The position numbers and the translations under genes were made by a program. Under the pieces are notes generated by a model. It saw only the letters and a program-made list of their open reading frames with translations, made no database searches and had not been told where the DNA came from. A DNA stretch of 64,000 nucleotides from an uncultured Paracoccaceae bacterium (GTDB lineage Bacteria > Pseudomonadota > Alphaproteobacteria > Rhodobacterales > Rhodobacteraceae). Positions 48,063 to 58,193 of the stretch are shown one piece after another (the first letter of the stretch is position 1; each line of letters starts with the position of its first letter). The stretch spans positions 1 through 64,000 of the forward strand of contig CAJJBH010000022.1 of assembly GCA_905182355.1 (NCBI GenBank), read 5' to 3'.

Positions 48063-50222
48063 ATGACAGAGCCTGCAATCACACCAGATCTTATCGCCAA
48101 ACACGGCCTCAGCCCTGATGAATATGAGCGGATCCTAGAGATCGTAGGCCGCGAACCAACCTTCACCGAACTTGGAATTTTTTCGGCGATGTGGAACGAG
48201 CACTGTTCCTACAAGTCCTCCAAAAAATGGCTGCGCACCCTGCCCACAGAAGGCCCACAAGTGATCTGTGGCCCAGGCGAAAACGCAGGCGTTGTGGATA
48301 TCGGCGACGGCCAAGCCGTTGTTTTTAAAATGGAAAGCCACAACCACCCATCCTATATCGAACCCTATCAAGGGGCAGCAACTGGTATGGGCGGCATCCT
48401 ACGCGATGTGTTCACAATGGGCGCACGCCCTATCGCCTCCATGAATTCGTTGTCATTTGGTGCACCTTCCCACCCCAAGACCCGCCAACTGGTCAACGGT
48501 GTGGTTGCAGGCATCGGCGGCTACGGCAACTGTTTCGGTGTGCCTTGTGCAGGCGGCGAAGTCCGCTTTGATCCAGCATACAACGGCAACTGCCTTGTGA
48601 ACGCCTTTGCCGCCGGCCTCGCTGACGCTGACAAAATCTTCTATTCCGCCGCTTCAGGCATCGGAATGCCCGTTGTTTATTTGGGCGCAAAAACTGGCCG
48701 TGACGGCGTTGGTGGCGCGACGATGGCATCAGCGGAATTCGATGATACTATTGAAGAAAAACGCCCTACCGTACAGGTTGGCGATCCCTTTACAGAAAAG
48801 CGTTTGATGGAAGCCACGCTTGAGTTGATGCAAACTGGCGCCGTGATTTCTATCCAAGATATGGGGGCCGCTGGCCTGACCTGTTCCGCGGTTGAAATGG
48901 GCGACAAAGGCAATCTTGGCGTCCGTCTGCATCTTGAAAAAGTTCCTGTGCGTGAAGACCATATGACAGCCTACGAGATGATGCTGTCTGAGTCTCAGGA
49001 ACGTATGTTGATGGTGCTCAAGCCGGAACTTGAAGCCGAGGCAAAAGCCGTCTTTGACAAATGGGACCTAGACTTTGCAATCGTTGGCGAAACGATTGCC
49101 GAAGACCGCTTTCACATTGTGCACAACGGCGAAACCAAGGCTGATCTACCCCTAAAAACTCTTGCAGGGACCGCGCCCGAATATGACCGCCCTTGGGTCC
49201 CAACACCGACTGCTGAACCGCTTGGTGATGTGCCGGGAATTGATCCAATTGATGGTTTGCGTGCGCTGATCTCAAGCCCAAATTATGCAGCAAAACAATG
49301 GGTTTACGAACAATACGACACAATGGTGATGGGCGACACGGCACGGACCCCAAACATTGGATCTGGCATTGTACGCATCCACGGCACTGACAAGGCGCTG
49401 GCCTTCACATCTGACGTGACACCACGCTATGTCAAAGCAAACCCAGTTGAGGGTGGCAAACAGGCCGTGGCAGAAGCCTACCGCAACCTGTGTGCAGTGG
49501 GCGCAACGCCTTTGGCAAGCACGGATAACATGAATTTTGGCAACCCAGAGAAGCCGGAAATCATGGGCCAGTTTGTTGGCGCCATCCAAGGGATTTCAGA
49601 AGCGGTAAAGGCTCTTGATATGCCAATCGTTTCGGGCAACGTATCGCTGTACAACGAAACCGATGGAACAGGCATATTACCCACGCCTACCATCGGCGCT
49701 GTGGGCCTTCTTAAACACACCGACGATATCATCGGATGCGAAGTTCGCGACGGGCACGTCGCCTTGGTTGTAGGCGACACAATCGGGCATTTAGGGCAGT
49801 CTGCCCTACTGGCCGAAGTGTTCAGCCGTATCGAGGGCGACGCGCCCCCTGTGGACCTGATCGCAGAAGCCAAACACGGCCATTTCATCCGCGACAACCG
49901 CGCCATGATCACTGCCTGCACCGACCTAAGCGACGGAGGCCTTGCATTGGCCGCGTTCGAATTGGCGGAAGCCGCAGGTGTTGGCGTATTGCTTGACAGC
50001 GATAAGACACCGGCATTGTTTGGCGAAGATCAAGCGCGGTACCTGATCGCCTGCAATTTCGATCAGGCTGAAGGTTTAATGTTGGCTGCGGCCCAAGCTG
50101 GCGTGCCGATCCATTCGGTGGGTAAGTTTACTGGCGACACGATGTGGATGGGCAACTTTAGCGCGCCAATGTCCGAACTGTCTGAAGTCTATCGTTCAAG
50201 CTTTGCCGCTGCGGTTGCATAA
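48063..50222 (+). CDS. purL: Phosphoribosylformylglycinamidine synthase subunit PurL
   Basis: PurL makes formylglycinamidine ribonucleotide in purine synthesis, using ATP and ammonia from PurQ with PurS. The 719-residue small-type PurL shows [20 protein letters not shown] (about 43-62) and [34 protein letters not shown] (about 95-128). [12 protein letters not shown] follows, then a second AIR-synthase-like half ([25 protein letters not shown]). The separate PurS and PurQ expected with this short form are not in the window. A terminator follows directly. Confidence 0.96.
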   Translation: MTEPAITPDLIAKHGLSPDEYERILEIVGREPTFTELGIFSAMWNEHCSYKSSKKWLRTLPTEGPQVICGPGENAGVVDIGDGQAVVFKMESHNHPSYIEPYQGAATGMGGILRDVFTMGARPIASMNSLSFGAPSHPKTRQLVNGVVAGIGGYGNCFGVPCAGGEVRFDPAYNGNCLVNAFAAGLADADKIFYSAASGIGMPVVYLGAKTGRDGVGGATMASAEFDDTIEEKRPTVQVGDPFTEKRLMEATLELMQTGAVISIQDMGAAGLTCSAVEMGDKGNLGVRLHLEKVPVREDHMTAYEMMLSESQERMLMVLKPELEAEAKAVFDKWDLDFAIVGETIAEDRFHIVHNGETKADLPLKTLAGTAPEYDRPWVPTPTAEPLGDVPGIDPIDGLRALISSPNYAAKQWVYEQYDTMVMGDTARTPNIGSGIVRIHGTDKALAFTSDVTPRYVKANPVEGGKQAVAEAYRNLCAVGATPLASTDNMNFGNPEKPEIMGQFVGAIQGISEAVKALDMPIVSGNVSLYNETDGTGILPTPTIGAVGLLKHTDDIIGCEVRDGHVALVVGDTIGHLGQSALLAEVFSRIEGDAPPVDLIAEAKHGHFIRDNRAMITACTDLSDGGLALAAFELAEAAGVGVLLDSDKTPALFGEDQARYLIACNFDQAEGLMLAAAQAGVPIHSVGKFTGDTMWMGNFSAPMSELSEVYRSSFAAAVA

Positions 50223-50266
50223 CCCGCCCCATCACGGATGAAGTGCCTGCGATAGCGGGCGCATCT

Positions 50267-50310
50267 AAATCACGCCTGATCGGTTAAGCCCCTCATCAGG
50301 CGTGATTTTT
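50267..50310. terminator. Terminator of purL overlapping the opposing VWA gene
   Basis: AAATCACGCCTGAT at 50267-50280 pairs perfectly with ATCAGGCGTGATTT at 50295-50308 across 14 bases, ending in five T. It starts 45 bases after the purL stop and covers the stop and last codons of the convergent VWA gene, so it can work for both. Confidence 0.8.
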
Positions 50311-51526
50311 CACCCACATCGTCGGGGCGAGATATGGCTAGTGCCAACTCTTCTAATGATGCGATTGAATGCCCTGCCCGAAAGCTGTCGACATAGGGCA
50401 GCATTGCTTTGATACCCTGCGCCTTTGGGGCAAATTCGTCCCAACGCAGCAGTGGATTCAGCCAGATCAACCGCTTCGCACTTAGGTGTAACCGCTGCAT
50501 TTGTTTGGCCAAAACATCGGTATCTGCACGTTCTAGCCCGTCGGTGATCAGCAAGACAACTGCGCCTTGCCCCATGACCCGTCGCGACCAATCGTGATTG
50601 AAGGTTTGCAGACATTCGCCAATACGTGTGCCCCCTTCCCAATCCTGAGCTTCGGCCCCAGCAGCAGCAAGAGCTACATCAACATCGCGTTGTTTTAGGT
50701 GACGGGTGATATTCGTCAAACGCGTTCCAAACGTAAAGGCATGAACCCGCGCCCACCCAGCGCCTTTTTCGTTGCTAACGGCGTGTAAGAAATGCAAGAC
50801 AGCGCGCGAATACTGGCTCATTGACCCTGAAATGTCGCATAAAACTACCAGATTGGGCCAGCGGGGGCGCTGTGTTTTATGAATGATTTTGTGTATTTCG
50901 CCCCCATTGCGCATAGCGCCGCGTAGGGTCTTGGCAGCGTCAACCCGCCCACGGGTCGACAATTTTGTACGGCGTGAGAGCATTGGTTCAACGGGCAGTT
51001 TAATACGTGCCAGCATCCGCTTTGCTATTGCCATTTCAGCCGTGCTCATCTGTTCGAAATCAAGGGTACGCAACCGTTCGTGGGTGCTGATGGTGAACGA
51101 GGCATCGATATCGATCTCGGTGCCTTCTTCCTCTTCGATACTGCTGCCTTCGATCCCTGCCCCATCCAATAAAGCCTCAGCCGCGCGTTTCTCAGCTGCT
51201 TGAGCTGCGCGCTCTTCCTGGACCCCACTGATCGCTGGCAACATTGCTGCCATCATATGTTCAAGATATTGTGGGTCGCGCCAATACAACCTGAAGATTT
51301 GCGCATAGACTGTTCTGTGTTCAGGTCGATTCACAAAACACGCATGTAGCGTCCAATAAAAGTCTGCTTTGTTACTAAAACCAGCCGCCTCAACAGCACG
51401 TATTGCGTCGATGACGCGACCTGAGCCAATGGGCAAACCAGCGCGGCGTAATGCTCGTGCAAAGTGGGTGATGTTGCCTGCTAATTTTGGGTTTTCAGGC
51501 AATTCTAGTGGTATGTGTTTTATCAT
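50270..51526 (-). CDS. VWA domain-containing CoxE-like protein
   Basis: The 418-residue protein has a CoxE-like VWA domain (about 220-400). Its metal-ion site is DISGSMS (Asp231-Ser235), with the Thr of EGGTRIGE and the Asp of LITDGLERADTD. The N-terminal half is helical with an acidic insert (IEGSSIEEEEGTEIDID). CoxE-type proteins work with MoxR AAA+ ATPases to assemble or activate metalloenzymes. The moxR-like gene lies just upstream on the same strand, which fits. Its client is not apparent, as no CO dehydrogenase genes are present. Confidence 0.88.
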   Translation of the reverse strand: MIKHIPLELPENPKLAGNITHFARALRRAGLPIGSGRVIDAIRAVEAAGFSNKADFYWTLHACFVNRPEHRTVYAQIFRLYWRDPQYLEHMMAAMLPAISGVQEERAAQAAEKRAAEALLDGAGIEGSSIEEEEGTEIDIDASFTISTHERLRTLDFEQMSTAEMAIAKRMLARIKLPVEPMLSRRTKLSTRGRVDAAKTLRGAMRNGGEIHKIIHKTQRPRWPNLVVLCDISGSMSQYSRAVLHFLHAVSNEKGAGWARVHAFTFGTRLTNITRHLKQRDVDVALAAAGAEAQDWEGGTRIGECLQTFNHDWSRRVMGQGAVVLLITDGLERADTDVLAKQMQRLHLSAKRLIWLNPLLRWDEFAPKAQGIKAMLPYVDSFRAGHSIASLEELALAISRPDDVGEKSRLMRGLTDQA

Positions 51527-51557
51527 ATTTTGACAGCCGGGGGTTTCACCCCCCGGA

Positions 51558-51586
51558 CCCCCAGAATATTTATAGCCAAAAGAAAC
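51558..51586 (+). repeat. Rhodobacteraceae-type intergenic repeat, copy 2
   Basis: CCCCCAGAATATTTATAGCC and AAAAGAAAC follow a GC hairpin (CCGGGGG/CCCCCGG, near 51538-51557). The core matches copy 1 at 16198. It fills the gap between the moxR stop and the VWA start. Confidence 0.5.
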
Positions 51587-51587
51587 A

Positions 51588-52496
51588 TTAGAACGTCTCT
51601 AGCGTGGCTTTGGCCTGATCAAGGATGCGTTTGGCCTCTGACCCTTGTAGCTTTGCGATGTCGTCTTGGTATTTCAAGATTGCTCCTAAAGTGTCGGCAA
51701 TGACTTCTGGGCTGAGTGTTATAACATCAAGCGCAAGCAGGCATTTTGCCCAATCGATTGTTTCAGAAACACCTGGCTTTTTAAACAGATCTTGGGTTCT
51801 AAGATATTGAACAAAAGCAACCACTTCACGGCTTAGGCTGTTGGCAGCTTCGGGTGCCCTTGCTGATAAAATTTCCATTTCACGTTCGAAATCAGGATAA
51901 TCTACCCAGTGGTACAGGCAACGCCGCTTGATAGCGTCGTGCACTTCACGGGTCCGGTTAGAAGTTACAATCACTATGGGTGGTTCTGGGGCTTTAACGG
52001 TTCCAAGTTCCGGAATTGTCACTTGAAAATCACTGAGCGCTTCAAGCAAGAATGCCTCAAAAGGTTCGTCTGTGCGATCAAGTTCATCAATCAACAACAC
52101 AGGCGCCCCGTTTTCGTCTGGCCGCATTGCTTGTAACAACGGCCGCTCGATCAAGAATTCGTCGCTGAACAGTTCCGTTTGCAATGCATTTCGGTCAGTT
52201 GCACCCGCAGCTTCTGCAGTGCGAATTGCGATCATTTGCGCTGGAAAGTTCCATTCATACACCGCTGTTGTCGCGTCCAACCCTTCGTAACATTGCAACC
52301 TTATCAATCGCTTGCCCAAACCAGATGCCAGTGCCTTTGCCACTTCTGTTTTACCAACACCTGCTTCCCCTTCCAAGAAAAGAGGCCGGCCAAGTTTTAG
52401 GGAAAGAAAAACAACCGTACCAAGTGCGCGATTGCACACATACCCTTGGTTACCAAGCATGGACTGGACTGCATCAATCGTTGAAATATCTTGCAT
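51588..52496 (-). CDS. MoxR-family AAA+ ATPase
   Basis: Start ATG 52496 is preferred (GGGAG seven bases upstream) over one 30 bases earlier; the product has 302 residues. Walker A is LEGEAGVGKTEVAKAL (about 41-56) and Walker B is VLLIDELDRTDEPFEAFLLEALSDF. The sensor segment is IVIVTSNRTREVHDAIKRRCLYHW. MoxR ATPases pair with VWA proteins as chaperones for metal-enzyme maturation; the VWA gene follows after the intergenic repeat. Confidence 0.92.
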   Translation of the reverse strand: MQDISTIDAVQSMLGNQGYVCNRALGTVVFLSLKLGRPLFLEGEAGVGKTEVAKALASGLGKRLIRLQCYEGLDATTAVYEWNFPAQMIAIRTAEAAGATDRNALQTELFSDEFLIERPLLQAMRPDENGAPVLLIDELDRTDEPFEAFLLEALSDFQVTIPELGTVKAPEPPIVIVTSNRTREVHDAIKRRCLYHWVDYPDFEREMEILSARAPEAANSLSREVVAFVQYLRTQDLFKKPGVSETIDWAKCLLALDVITLSPEVIADTLGAILKYQDDIAKLQGSEAKRILDQAKATLETF

Positions 52497-52704
52497 GTGG
52501 CGCTCCCGTTCACCATCAAAGTGCATTGCCAGTATCTGTGGTCAACCCACGATCGGGATTTAGGCTGTCACTTAAGACCCTCCACAGTTGAATAAACGCC
52601 CTGCCAATGCACCAACAACCGCCAACTTTTGCCATATTCCATAGCTATAACTTTATTAACACCCGCTCGTCTGAGAGCGGATTTGACTATTGAGGAACAG
52701 GCAA

Positions 52705-53637
52705 ATGCAAGACGATCTAAGCGTATTTGACACATCATTGGCCGATCTACCCAAAAGGGAGTGGTGCCAAAAGATATCGGAAATCGCTGAGGAACACGGA
52801 CACTTTCAGGCCCTTGGAAATCACCATTTTGCCGCATTTGTTGAAGACAAACCTATTCTTTTGGTAACTTTCGAGACGGTTCAAGGCCTACGCAGTCTTT
52901 CTGACGCCTCGCATCCTATTGGGTGGGACCTGTTTAAATCACACGGCTGGTCCCATCTAAGCATTATATCTGACGGCCACACTTGGTTTCGTGATCCGCA
53001 AGTTTACGCCTATTTTGATCGACTGGTGGATGACGGATTTTTTGATGAATTTGAACAAGTCATTTTTTATGGATCTGGTTCATGTGGCTATGCAGCGGCT
53101 GCATTTTCGGTGGCAGCGCCTGGTGCAACCGTCATTGCGGTTCAACCCCAAGCAACCTTGGACCCCCGCGTTACTGAATGGGATGATCGTTTCGTAAAAA
53201 TGCGCCGCACCGATTTCACAACACGTTATGGTTATGCCCCCGATATGTTGGATGCGGCAGACCAAGCTTACGTCATCTATGACCCATATGTGGCGATGGA
53301 TGCCGCACATGCCGCGATGTTCACCCGTTCCAACGTTAAAAAGCTGCGGATTCCCAATATGGGCTCCAACCTGCAATCAGAGATGAAAAAAATGGACGTG
53401 TTGATGCCCCTGATCCTGACAGCCGCTGATGATAATCTGACAACGCTAAGGTTCGCCAAGTTGATGCGTGCACGGCGCAACAACCGTGCATATCTGTATC
53501 GTTTAGTGCAGAAGTGTGATTCTGAAGGCCGCGGTGCGTTAACAAAAATGCTTTGCGAACATGTGACCGGACGTTTTAAAGCGCCGCGTTTCGCTAGGAG
53601 GTTGGCAAAATTCGACGCAGACCCCGCGCAGGACTAG
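52705..53637 (+). CDS. Alpha/beta-hydrolase-like protein of unknown function
   Basis: The start ATG 52705 has AGGAACAGG upstream, giving 310 residues. The central FYGSGSCGYAAAAFSVAAPGATVIAVQPQATLDP (about 121-154) looks like the nucleophile elbow of an alpha/beta hydrolase, SGSCG with Ser126. A downstream Asp-rich strand follows (YVIYDPYVAMDAAHAAMF). Relatives in roseobacters are, as far as I recall, sometimes labelled phosphoadenosine phosphosulfate reductase. I see none of that family's Cys or P-loop-like signatures, so I do not use that name. It has no obvious operon partner; pyrC starts 33 bases later. Confidence 0.6.
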   Translation: MQDDLSVFDTSLADLPKREWCQKISEIAEEHGHFQALGNHHFAAFVEDKPILLVTFETVQGLRSLSDASHPIGWDLFKSHGWSHLSIISDGHTWFRDPQVYAYFDRLVDDGFFDEFEQVIFYGSGSCGYAAAAFSVAAPGATVIAVQPQATLDPRVTEWDDRFVKMRRTDFTTRYGYAPDMLDAADQAYVIYDPYVAMDAAHAAMFTRSNVKKLRIPNMGSNLQSEMKKMDVLMPLILTAADDNLTTLRFAKLMRARRNNRAYLYRLVQKCDSEGRGALTKMLCEHVTGRFKAPRFARRLAKFDADPAQD

Positions 53638-53670
53638 CCTAAAACCGTCTGCCATGCTAACGCGCTGGCC

Positions 53671-54708
53671 ATGACATCACAGATCACGCTTCAACGCCCC
53701 GACGATTGGCATCTACACTTGCGCGATGGCGATATGCTGCGCGCTGTTTTGCCGTCCACCGCCACCCACTTTGCCCGCGCAATTATTATGCCGAACCTTG
53801 TTCCGCCTGTGGTGACGGCTGCAGACGCGGTCGCTTACCGTGATCGCATATTAAGTGCGCTGCCTGATGGATCAACTTTTGAGCCATTAATGACGCTTTA
53901 TCTGACGGAACAAACTGATCCTGATGACGTTGCCGCAGCCCATGCTTCTGGTCTGATTAAAGCGGTGAAATTGTATCCTGCTGGCGCAACCACAAATTCG
54001 GCCTCAGGTGTCAGTCATTTTGACAGCGTGCGTCCAACTTTAGAACGGATGGCTGAAATCGGTTTGCCGCTGTGTGTGCACGGGGAAGTGACGGATCCTA
54101 ACGTCGATATCTTTGACCGCGAAGCTGTGTTCATCGACCGTATTCTGGACCCAATGCGCCGCTCGACACCAGGTTTGCGTGTGGTGATGGAACACATCAC
54201 CACGTCAAACGCCGTTGAATATGCCCGCAGCCAAGACGATACGCTGGGTGCTACGATCACGACCCATCATCTGGTGATCAACCGCAATCACATCCTTTCT
54301 GGTGGAATCAAACCACATTACTATTGCTTGCCGGTGGCAAAACGCGAAGAACATCGCCTTGCGCTGCGCTGCGCCGCAACCTCTGGCGAGGCACGTTTCT
54401 TCCTAGGAACAGACAGCGCACCACATACAGATGAGAACAAACTATTGCCTTGTGGCTGTGCAGGTTGCTTTACGGCACCGAACACCATGTCGATCCTTGC
54501 CCAAGTGTTTGAGGATGACTGTGCCTTGGACAAACTTGAAGGGTTCACATCTTTGAACGGCCCCGCGTTCTACCACCTGCCCGTTAACGAAGAAACACTG
54601 ACCCTCACCAAAGGTAATGCAGTGACATACCCCAGCCATGTTGAAACCCCAGACGGCCCAGTCACCGTCTTTGATCCGGGATATGACTTAAACTGGCGCG
54701 TGACTTAA
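53671..54708 (+). CDS. pyrC: Dihydroorotase (class II)
   Basis: PyrC closes carbamoyl-aspartate to dihydroorotate in pyrimidine synthesis. The 345-residue protein has the zinc-binding [10 protein letters not shown] (His14, His16), the carboxylated Lys in [16 protein letters not shown] (about 90-105), later His in LCVHGE and [11 protein letters not shown], and the catalytic Asp in GTDSAPH. It is in tandem with pyrE, 46 bases downstream. Confidence 0.96.
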   Translation: MTSQITLQRPDDWHLHLRDGDMLRAVLPSTATHFARAIIMPNLVPPVVTAADAVAYRDRILSALPDGSTFEPLMTLYLTEQTDPDDVAAAHASGLIKAVKLYPAGATTNSASGVSHFDSVRPTLERMAEIGLPLCVHGEVTDPNVDIFDREAVFIDRILDPMRRSTPGLRVVMEHITTSNAVEYARSQDDTLGATITTHHLVINRNHILSGGIKPHYYCLPVAKREEHRLALRCAATSGEARFFLGTDSAPHTDENKLLPCGCAGCFTAPNTMSILAQVFEDDCALDKLEGFTSLNGPAFYHLPVNEETLTLTKGNAVTYPSHVETPDGPVTVFDPGYDLNWRVT

Positions 54709-54754
54709 GCCGCCATTTCCCTGAATTACGCCTAAGCGACACAAAGGATAGAAC

Positions 54755-55432
54755 ATGATCCCGACCAGTTACCTTGATCCACAAGAAATGGCCCGCCTGA
54801 CCGCCCGTATGCTGCTAGAAATCAAAGCCGTGCATTTTAACACCGCTGAACCGTTTACGCTGGCCTCTGGCTTGCCAAGCCCGACGTATATCGATTGCCG
54901 CAAGTTAATCAGCTATCCGCGTATCCGCTCTACCTTGATGGATTTCTTGACCGTCACAGTTATGCGCAACGCAGGGTTCGAGGCATTTGACAACATCGCA
55001 GGCGGCGAAACAGCTGGCATCCCGTTTGCTGCCCTAGTAGCCGAACGTATGGCTTTGCCCATGACTTACGTGCGCAAAAAGCCTAAGGGCTATGGCCGCA
55101 ATGCCCGTATTGAAGGCCAGATGAATGAGGGCGAGCGTGTGTTGTTGGTTGAAGACCTAACAACCGACGGTGGCTCCAAACTGTCGTTTGTCGACGCGAT
55201 TCGCGAAACCGGTGCGACCTGCGCCCATACCGCCGTGATTTTCTACTACGGTATTTTTCCAGAAACGGAAAAGACCTTGGGTGATCATGGGGTTGGCTTG
55301 CATTACTTATGCACATGGTGGGATGTATTGGCCGAAGCCAAGCTGTCAGGTGCATTTGACGCCGAAACCATTAAAGGGGTCGAAGCGTTCCTTAACGACC
55401 CACGCGGCTGGCAAGAAGCCAACAAAAAATAA
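54755..55432 (+). CDS. pyrE: Orotate phosphoribosyltransferase
   Basis: PyrE converts orotate and PRPP to orotidine 5'-phosphate. The 225-residue protein shows [21 protein letters not shown] (about 36-56), [15 protein letters not shown] (about 108-122) and the PRPP loop [17 protein letters not shown] (about 128-144). AAAGGAT lies before the ATG. A long inverted repeat follows its stop. Confidence 0.96.
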   Translation: MIPTSYLDPQEMARLTARMLLEIKAVHFNTAEPFTLASGLPSPTYIDCRKLISYPRIRSTLMDFLTVTVMRNAGFEAFDNIAGGETAGIPFAALVAERMALPMTYVRKKPKGYGRNARIEGQMNEGERVLLVEDLTTDGGSKLSFVDAIRETGATCAHTAVIFYYGIFPETEKTLGDHGVGLHYLCTWWDVLAEAKLSGAFDAETIKGVEAFLNDPRGWQEANKK

Positions 55433-55443
55433 CGACAGAAATA

Positions 55444-55485
55444 ACAGCATCTAGTTTGGAAGTGTAATTTCCATCTAGATGCTGT
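55444..55485 (+). terminator. Long hairpin after pyrE
   Basis: ACAGCATCTAG at 55444-55454 pairs with CTAGATGCTGT at 55475-55485, with an inner TGGAA/TTCCA stem extending it to about 16 bp. There is no T-run, so it may stabilise the pyrE mRNA end or act by another route rather than as a classical terminator. Confidence 0.5.
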
Positions 55486-55592
55486 ATGTACCTCCCACAC
55501 AAAAGATATTCACAGGATATCCAGATTGCGCTGACCAGTCATTGCCGTTTAAGACAAACGTCTAGCAAGGCTGGGGAGTTTACGGGGATCAC

Positions 55593-57095
55593 ATGAACGA
55601 AATTAGCAGTATACCAGCGTCCGGCATTCCTGAGGTTCAGGCCGCCGAGATCATGCCCCACTCCATCGAGGCCGAACAGCAATTGCTTGGCGCGATCCTG
55701 ACAAACAACGATGTATATGACCGCGTTGCATCCGTGATTGGCGAAAACCATTTTTACGAGCCAGTGCATGGGCGCATATTCGACATTGCTGCCGCCCGTA
55801 TTGCAAAGAATAACCTTGCCAGCCCTGTGACCCTCAAAGCGTTTATGGCAGATGATGAAGGCCTGAACGAACTTGGCGGCGCGGCCTACCTAGCCCGTCT
55901 TGCGGGGTCTGCTGTCAGCGCTTTTGCCGTGCGCGATTATGCCCAAATGATCTATGATCTGGCCGTGCGCCGCGACTTGATCCTGCTGGGCCGCGATATC
56001 AGCGCCAAAGCTGCACAGGTGAACGTAGATTCCGAACCACGCGAACAGATCGTGGAAGCCGAACAGCAGCTTTATAAATTGGCTGAACAAGGCCAAACCG
56101 AAAGCGGTTTCCAAAGCTTCCTTAAGGCTGTGACCGAAGCCGTCAATGTGGCCAACACCGCCTATCAGCGTGATGGTGGGATGTCTGGTATCTCGACTGG
56201 TCTGATTGATATGGACAAGAAACTGGGCGGTTTGCACCCTTCCGACCTTTTGATCCTTGCAGGCCGTCCGTCGATGGGGAAGACATCACTGGCCACAAAC
56301 ATCGCCTTTAACGTGGCCAAAGCCTACAAGCGTGGCAAATTGCATGACGGAACCGAAGGTGCTGTCGAGGGTGGCGTTGTGGGCTTCTATTCGTTGGAGA
56401 TGAGCGCCGAACAGTTGGCCGCCCGTATTCTGTCCGAAGCTTCCGAAGTCCCCTCAGAACAAATCCGTCGCGGTGACATGACCGAAACCGAATTTCGCCG
56501 TTTTGTGGATGCGGCCAAATCCCTTGAAGCCTGCCCGCTGTTTATCGACGACACACCTGCCCTGCCGATCAGCCAACTCGCTGCCCGTGCGCGCCGTTTA
56601 AAACGGACACATGGACTAGATGTGTTGATCGTCGACTACCTTCAATTGGTGCGCGGCACTGGGCGCTCCGAAAACCGTGTGAACGAGATTTCCGAAATTA
56701 CGATGGGTCTTAAGGCTATTGCCAAGGAATTGCATATCCCCGTGATTGCCTTGTCCCAACTTTCTCGACAGGTGGAAAACCGCGAAGACAAGCGCCCACA
56801 GCTGTCGGATTTGCGTGAATCTGGTTCGATTGAGCAAGACGCCGATGTTGTTATGTTCGTGTTCCGCGAAGAATATTACAAAGAACGTGAAAAACCGGGT
56901 GATCATGATTTGGAAGCAATGGCCCGCTGGCAAGAAGAGATGGAGCGCCTGCACGCCAAGGCCGAGGTTGTCATTGGCAAGCAGCGTCACGGCCCCATTG
57001 GGACCATTGAGTTGTCGTTTGAAGGGCAATTTACCCGCTTCGGTAATCTTGTGCAGCCGTGGCAAAATGGCGGCGGTAACGACGAACAGTTTTAA
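55593..57095 (+). CDS. dnaB: Replicative DNA helicase
   Basis: DnaB is the hexameric 5'-3' helicase at the replication fork. The 500-residue protein has the N-terminal DnaG-interaction domain (PHSIEAEQQLLGAILTNNDVYDRV, about 22-45), Walker A LAGRPSMGKTSL (about 222-233), Walker B LDVLIVDYLQLVRG, and the conserved ALSQLSRQVENREDKRPQLSDLRESGSIEQDADVV block. No intein is inserted. alr follows after 63 bases. Confidence 0.97.
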   Translation: MNEISSIPASGIPEVQAAEIMPHSIEAEQQLLGAILTNNDVYDRVASVIGENHFYEPVHGRIFDIAAARIAKNNLASPVTLKAFMADDEGLNELGGAAYLARLAGSAVSAFAVRDYAQMIYDLAVRRDLILLGRDISAKAAQVNVDSEPREQIVEAEQQLYKLAEQGQTESGFQSFLKAVTEAVNVANTAYQRDGGMSGISTGLIDMDKKLGGLHPSDLLILAGRPSMGKTSLATNIAFNVAKAYKRGKLHDGTEGAVEGGVVGFYSLEMSAEQLAARILSEASEVPSEQIRRGDMTETEFRRFVDAAKSLEACPLFIDDTPALPISQLAARARRLKRTHGLDVLIVDYLQLVRGTGRSENRVNEISEITMGLKAIAKELHIPVIALSQLSRQVENREDKRPQLSDLRESGSIEQDADVVMFVFREEYYKEREKPGDHDLEAMARWQEEMERLHAKAEVVIGKQRHGPIGTIELSFEGQFTRFGNLVQPWQNGGGNDEQF

Positions 57096-57158
57096 TCTGA
57101 CAGGTGTAATTGGGGATTTACACTTGACCCCACGCGCCGCCCTGTCAAAACCACCTTC

Positions 57159-58193
57159 ATGGGTAGTTCAACACTTACAATCGATCTGAACGCAATTGTC
57201 GCCAACTGGCGCAGCTTGGACGCGATGACGGAATGCGAAACTGCAGCCGTCGTAAAGGCCAACAGCTATGGCTTGGGCACACCTTCGGTTGCCCGCGTAT
57301 TGGCCAAAGCAGGTGTGCGCACCTTCTTTGTTGCCGTTGCCGAAGAAGGGGCGGTTTTACGTGCGGCCTTAGGCACGGGTCCGACGATCAATGTCTTTTC
57401 AGGCCACATGGTAGGTGACACCACGATTATTCGCGACGCAGAGCTGACCCCGATGATCAATTCTGTCGACCAGATGCTGCGCCAAGTTGAGGCAATGCCC
57501 GCAGCACCTTTTGGTTTGCAACTCGACAGCGGTATGAACCGTCTTGGCATGGAACCCTCAGAATGGTCCGCCCTGCGCGATATCGCATTGGCCCAGAACC
57601 CCACACTAATAATGTCCCATTTGGCCTGTGCAGATGAACCGAACCACCAAATGAATGCCCACCAGTTGCGCGTATTTCGCGAGATGACGGATGGCTTGGA
57701 TGTCCCTCGTTCCTTAGCAGCGACAGGTGGTGTACTTTTGGGCCATGAATATCATTTTGACATGACCCGACCAGGCATTGGTCTGTATGGCGGCTTGCCG
57801 TTTGAAGCCGCGCAACCCGTCGCCACGATCGATTTGCCAGTGATCCAACTGCGTGAAGTTGGCGTTGGTGAAAGCGTTGGCTACGGAAATGCGTGGATTG
57901 CAAAACGCCCCTCCATCGTGGCAACAGTTTCAGCTGGGTATGCGGATGGGTTGATCCGCGCGATGGGCGCTGGTGCAACTGTTACTTTTAAGGGTCAAAT
58001 TTTGCCCGTCATTGGCCGCGTCTCTATGGACCTTATCACGGTGGATGTGACGGACGTAAATTCAGATGTAGATACCTTGCAATTGCTTGGCCCCCACCAA
58101 ACCATTGATATGTTGGCACGCCACGCAGGCACCATCGGCTATGAAATCCTGACGTCTTTGGGCAATCGCTATACACGAGCCTATATAGAATGA
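57159..58193 (+). CDS. alr: Alanine racemase
   Basis: Alr supplies D-alanine for peptidoglycan. The 344-residue protein starts [13 protein letters not shown] and holds pyridoxal phosphate through Lys33 in [12 protein letters not shown], with [13 protein letters not shown] and RPGIGLYGG following. The C-terminal domain brings the second catalytic Tyr ([11 protein letters not shown]) and [16 protein letters not shown]. It overlaps the next gene by four bases (ATGA), so is coupled to the MlaE-type permease. Confidence 0.94.
   Translation: MGSSTLTIDLNAIVANWRSLDAMTECETAAVVKANSYGLGTPSVARVLAKAGVRTFFVAVAEEGAVLRAALGTGPTINVFSGHMVGDTTIIRDAELTPMINSVDQMLRQVEAMPAAPFGLQLDSGMNRLGMEPSEWSALRDIALAQNPTLIMSHLACADEPNHQMNAHQLRVFREMTDGLDVPRSLAATGGVLLGHEYHFDMTRPGIGLYGGLPFEAAQPVATIDLPVIQLREVGVGESVGYGNAWIAKRPSIVATVSAGYADGLIRAMGAGATVTFKGQILPVIGRVSMDLITVDVTDVNSDVDTLQLLGPHQTIDMLARHAGTIGYEILTSLGNRYTRAYIE

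Noticed and set aside
52690-53637. Naming the hydrolase-like gene phosphoadenosine phosphosulfate reductase
   Set aside because: The sequence shows a nucleophile-elbow pattern and lacks the motifs expected of that enzyme.
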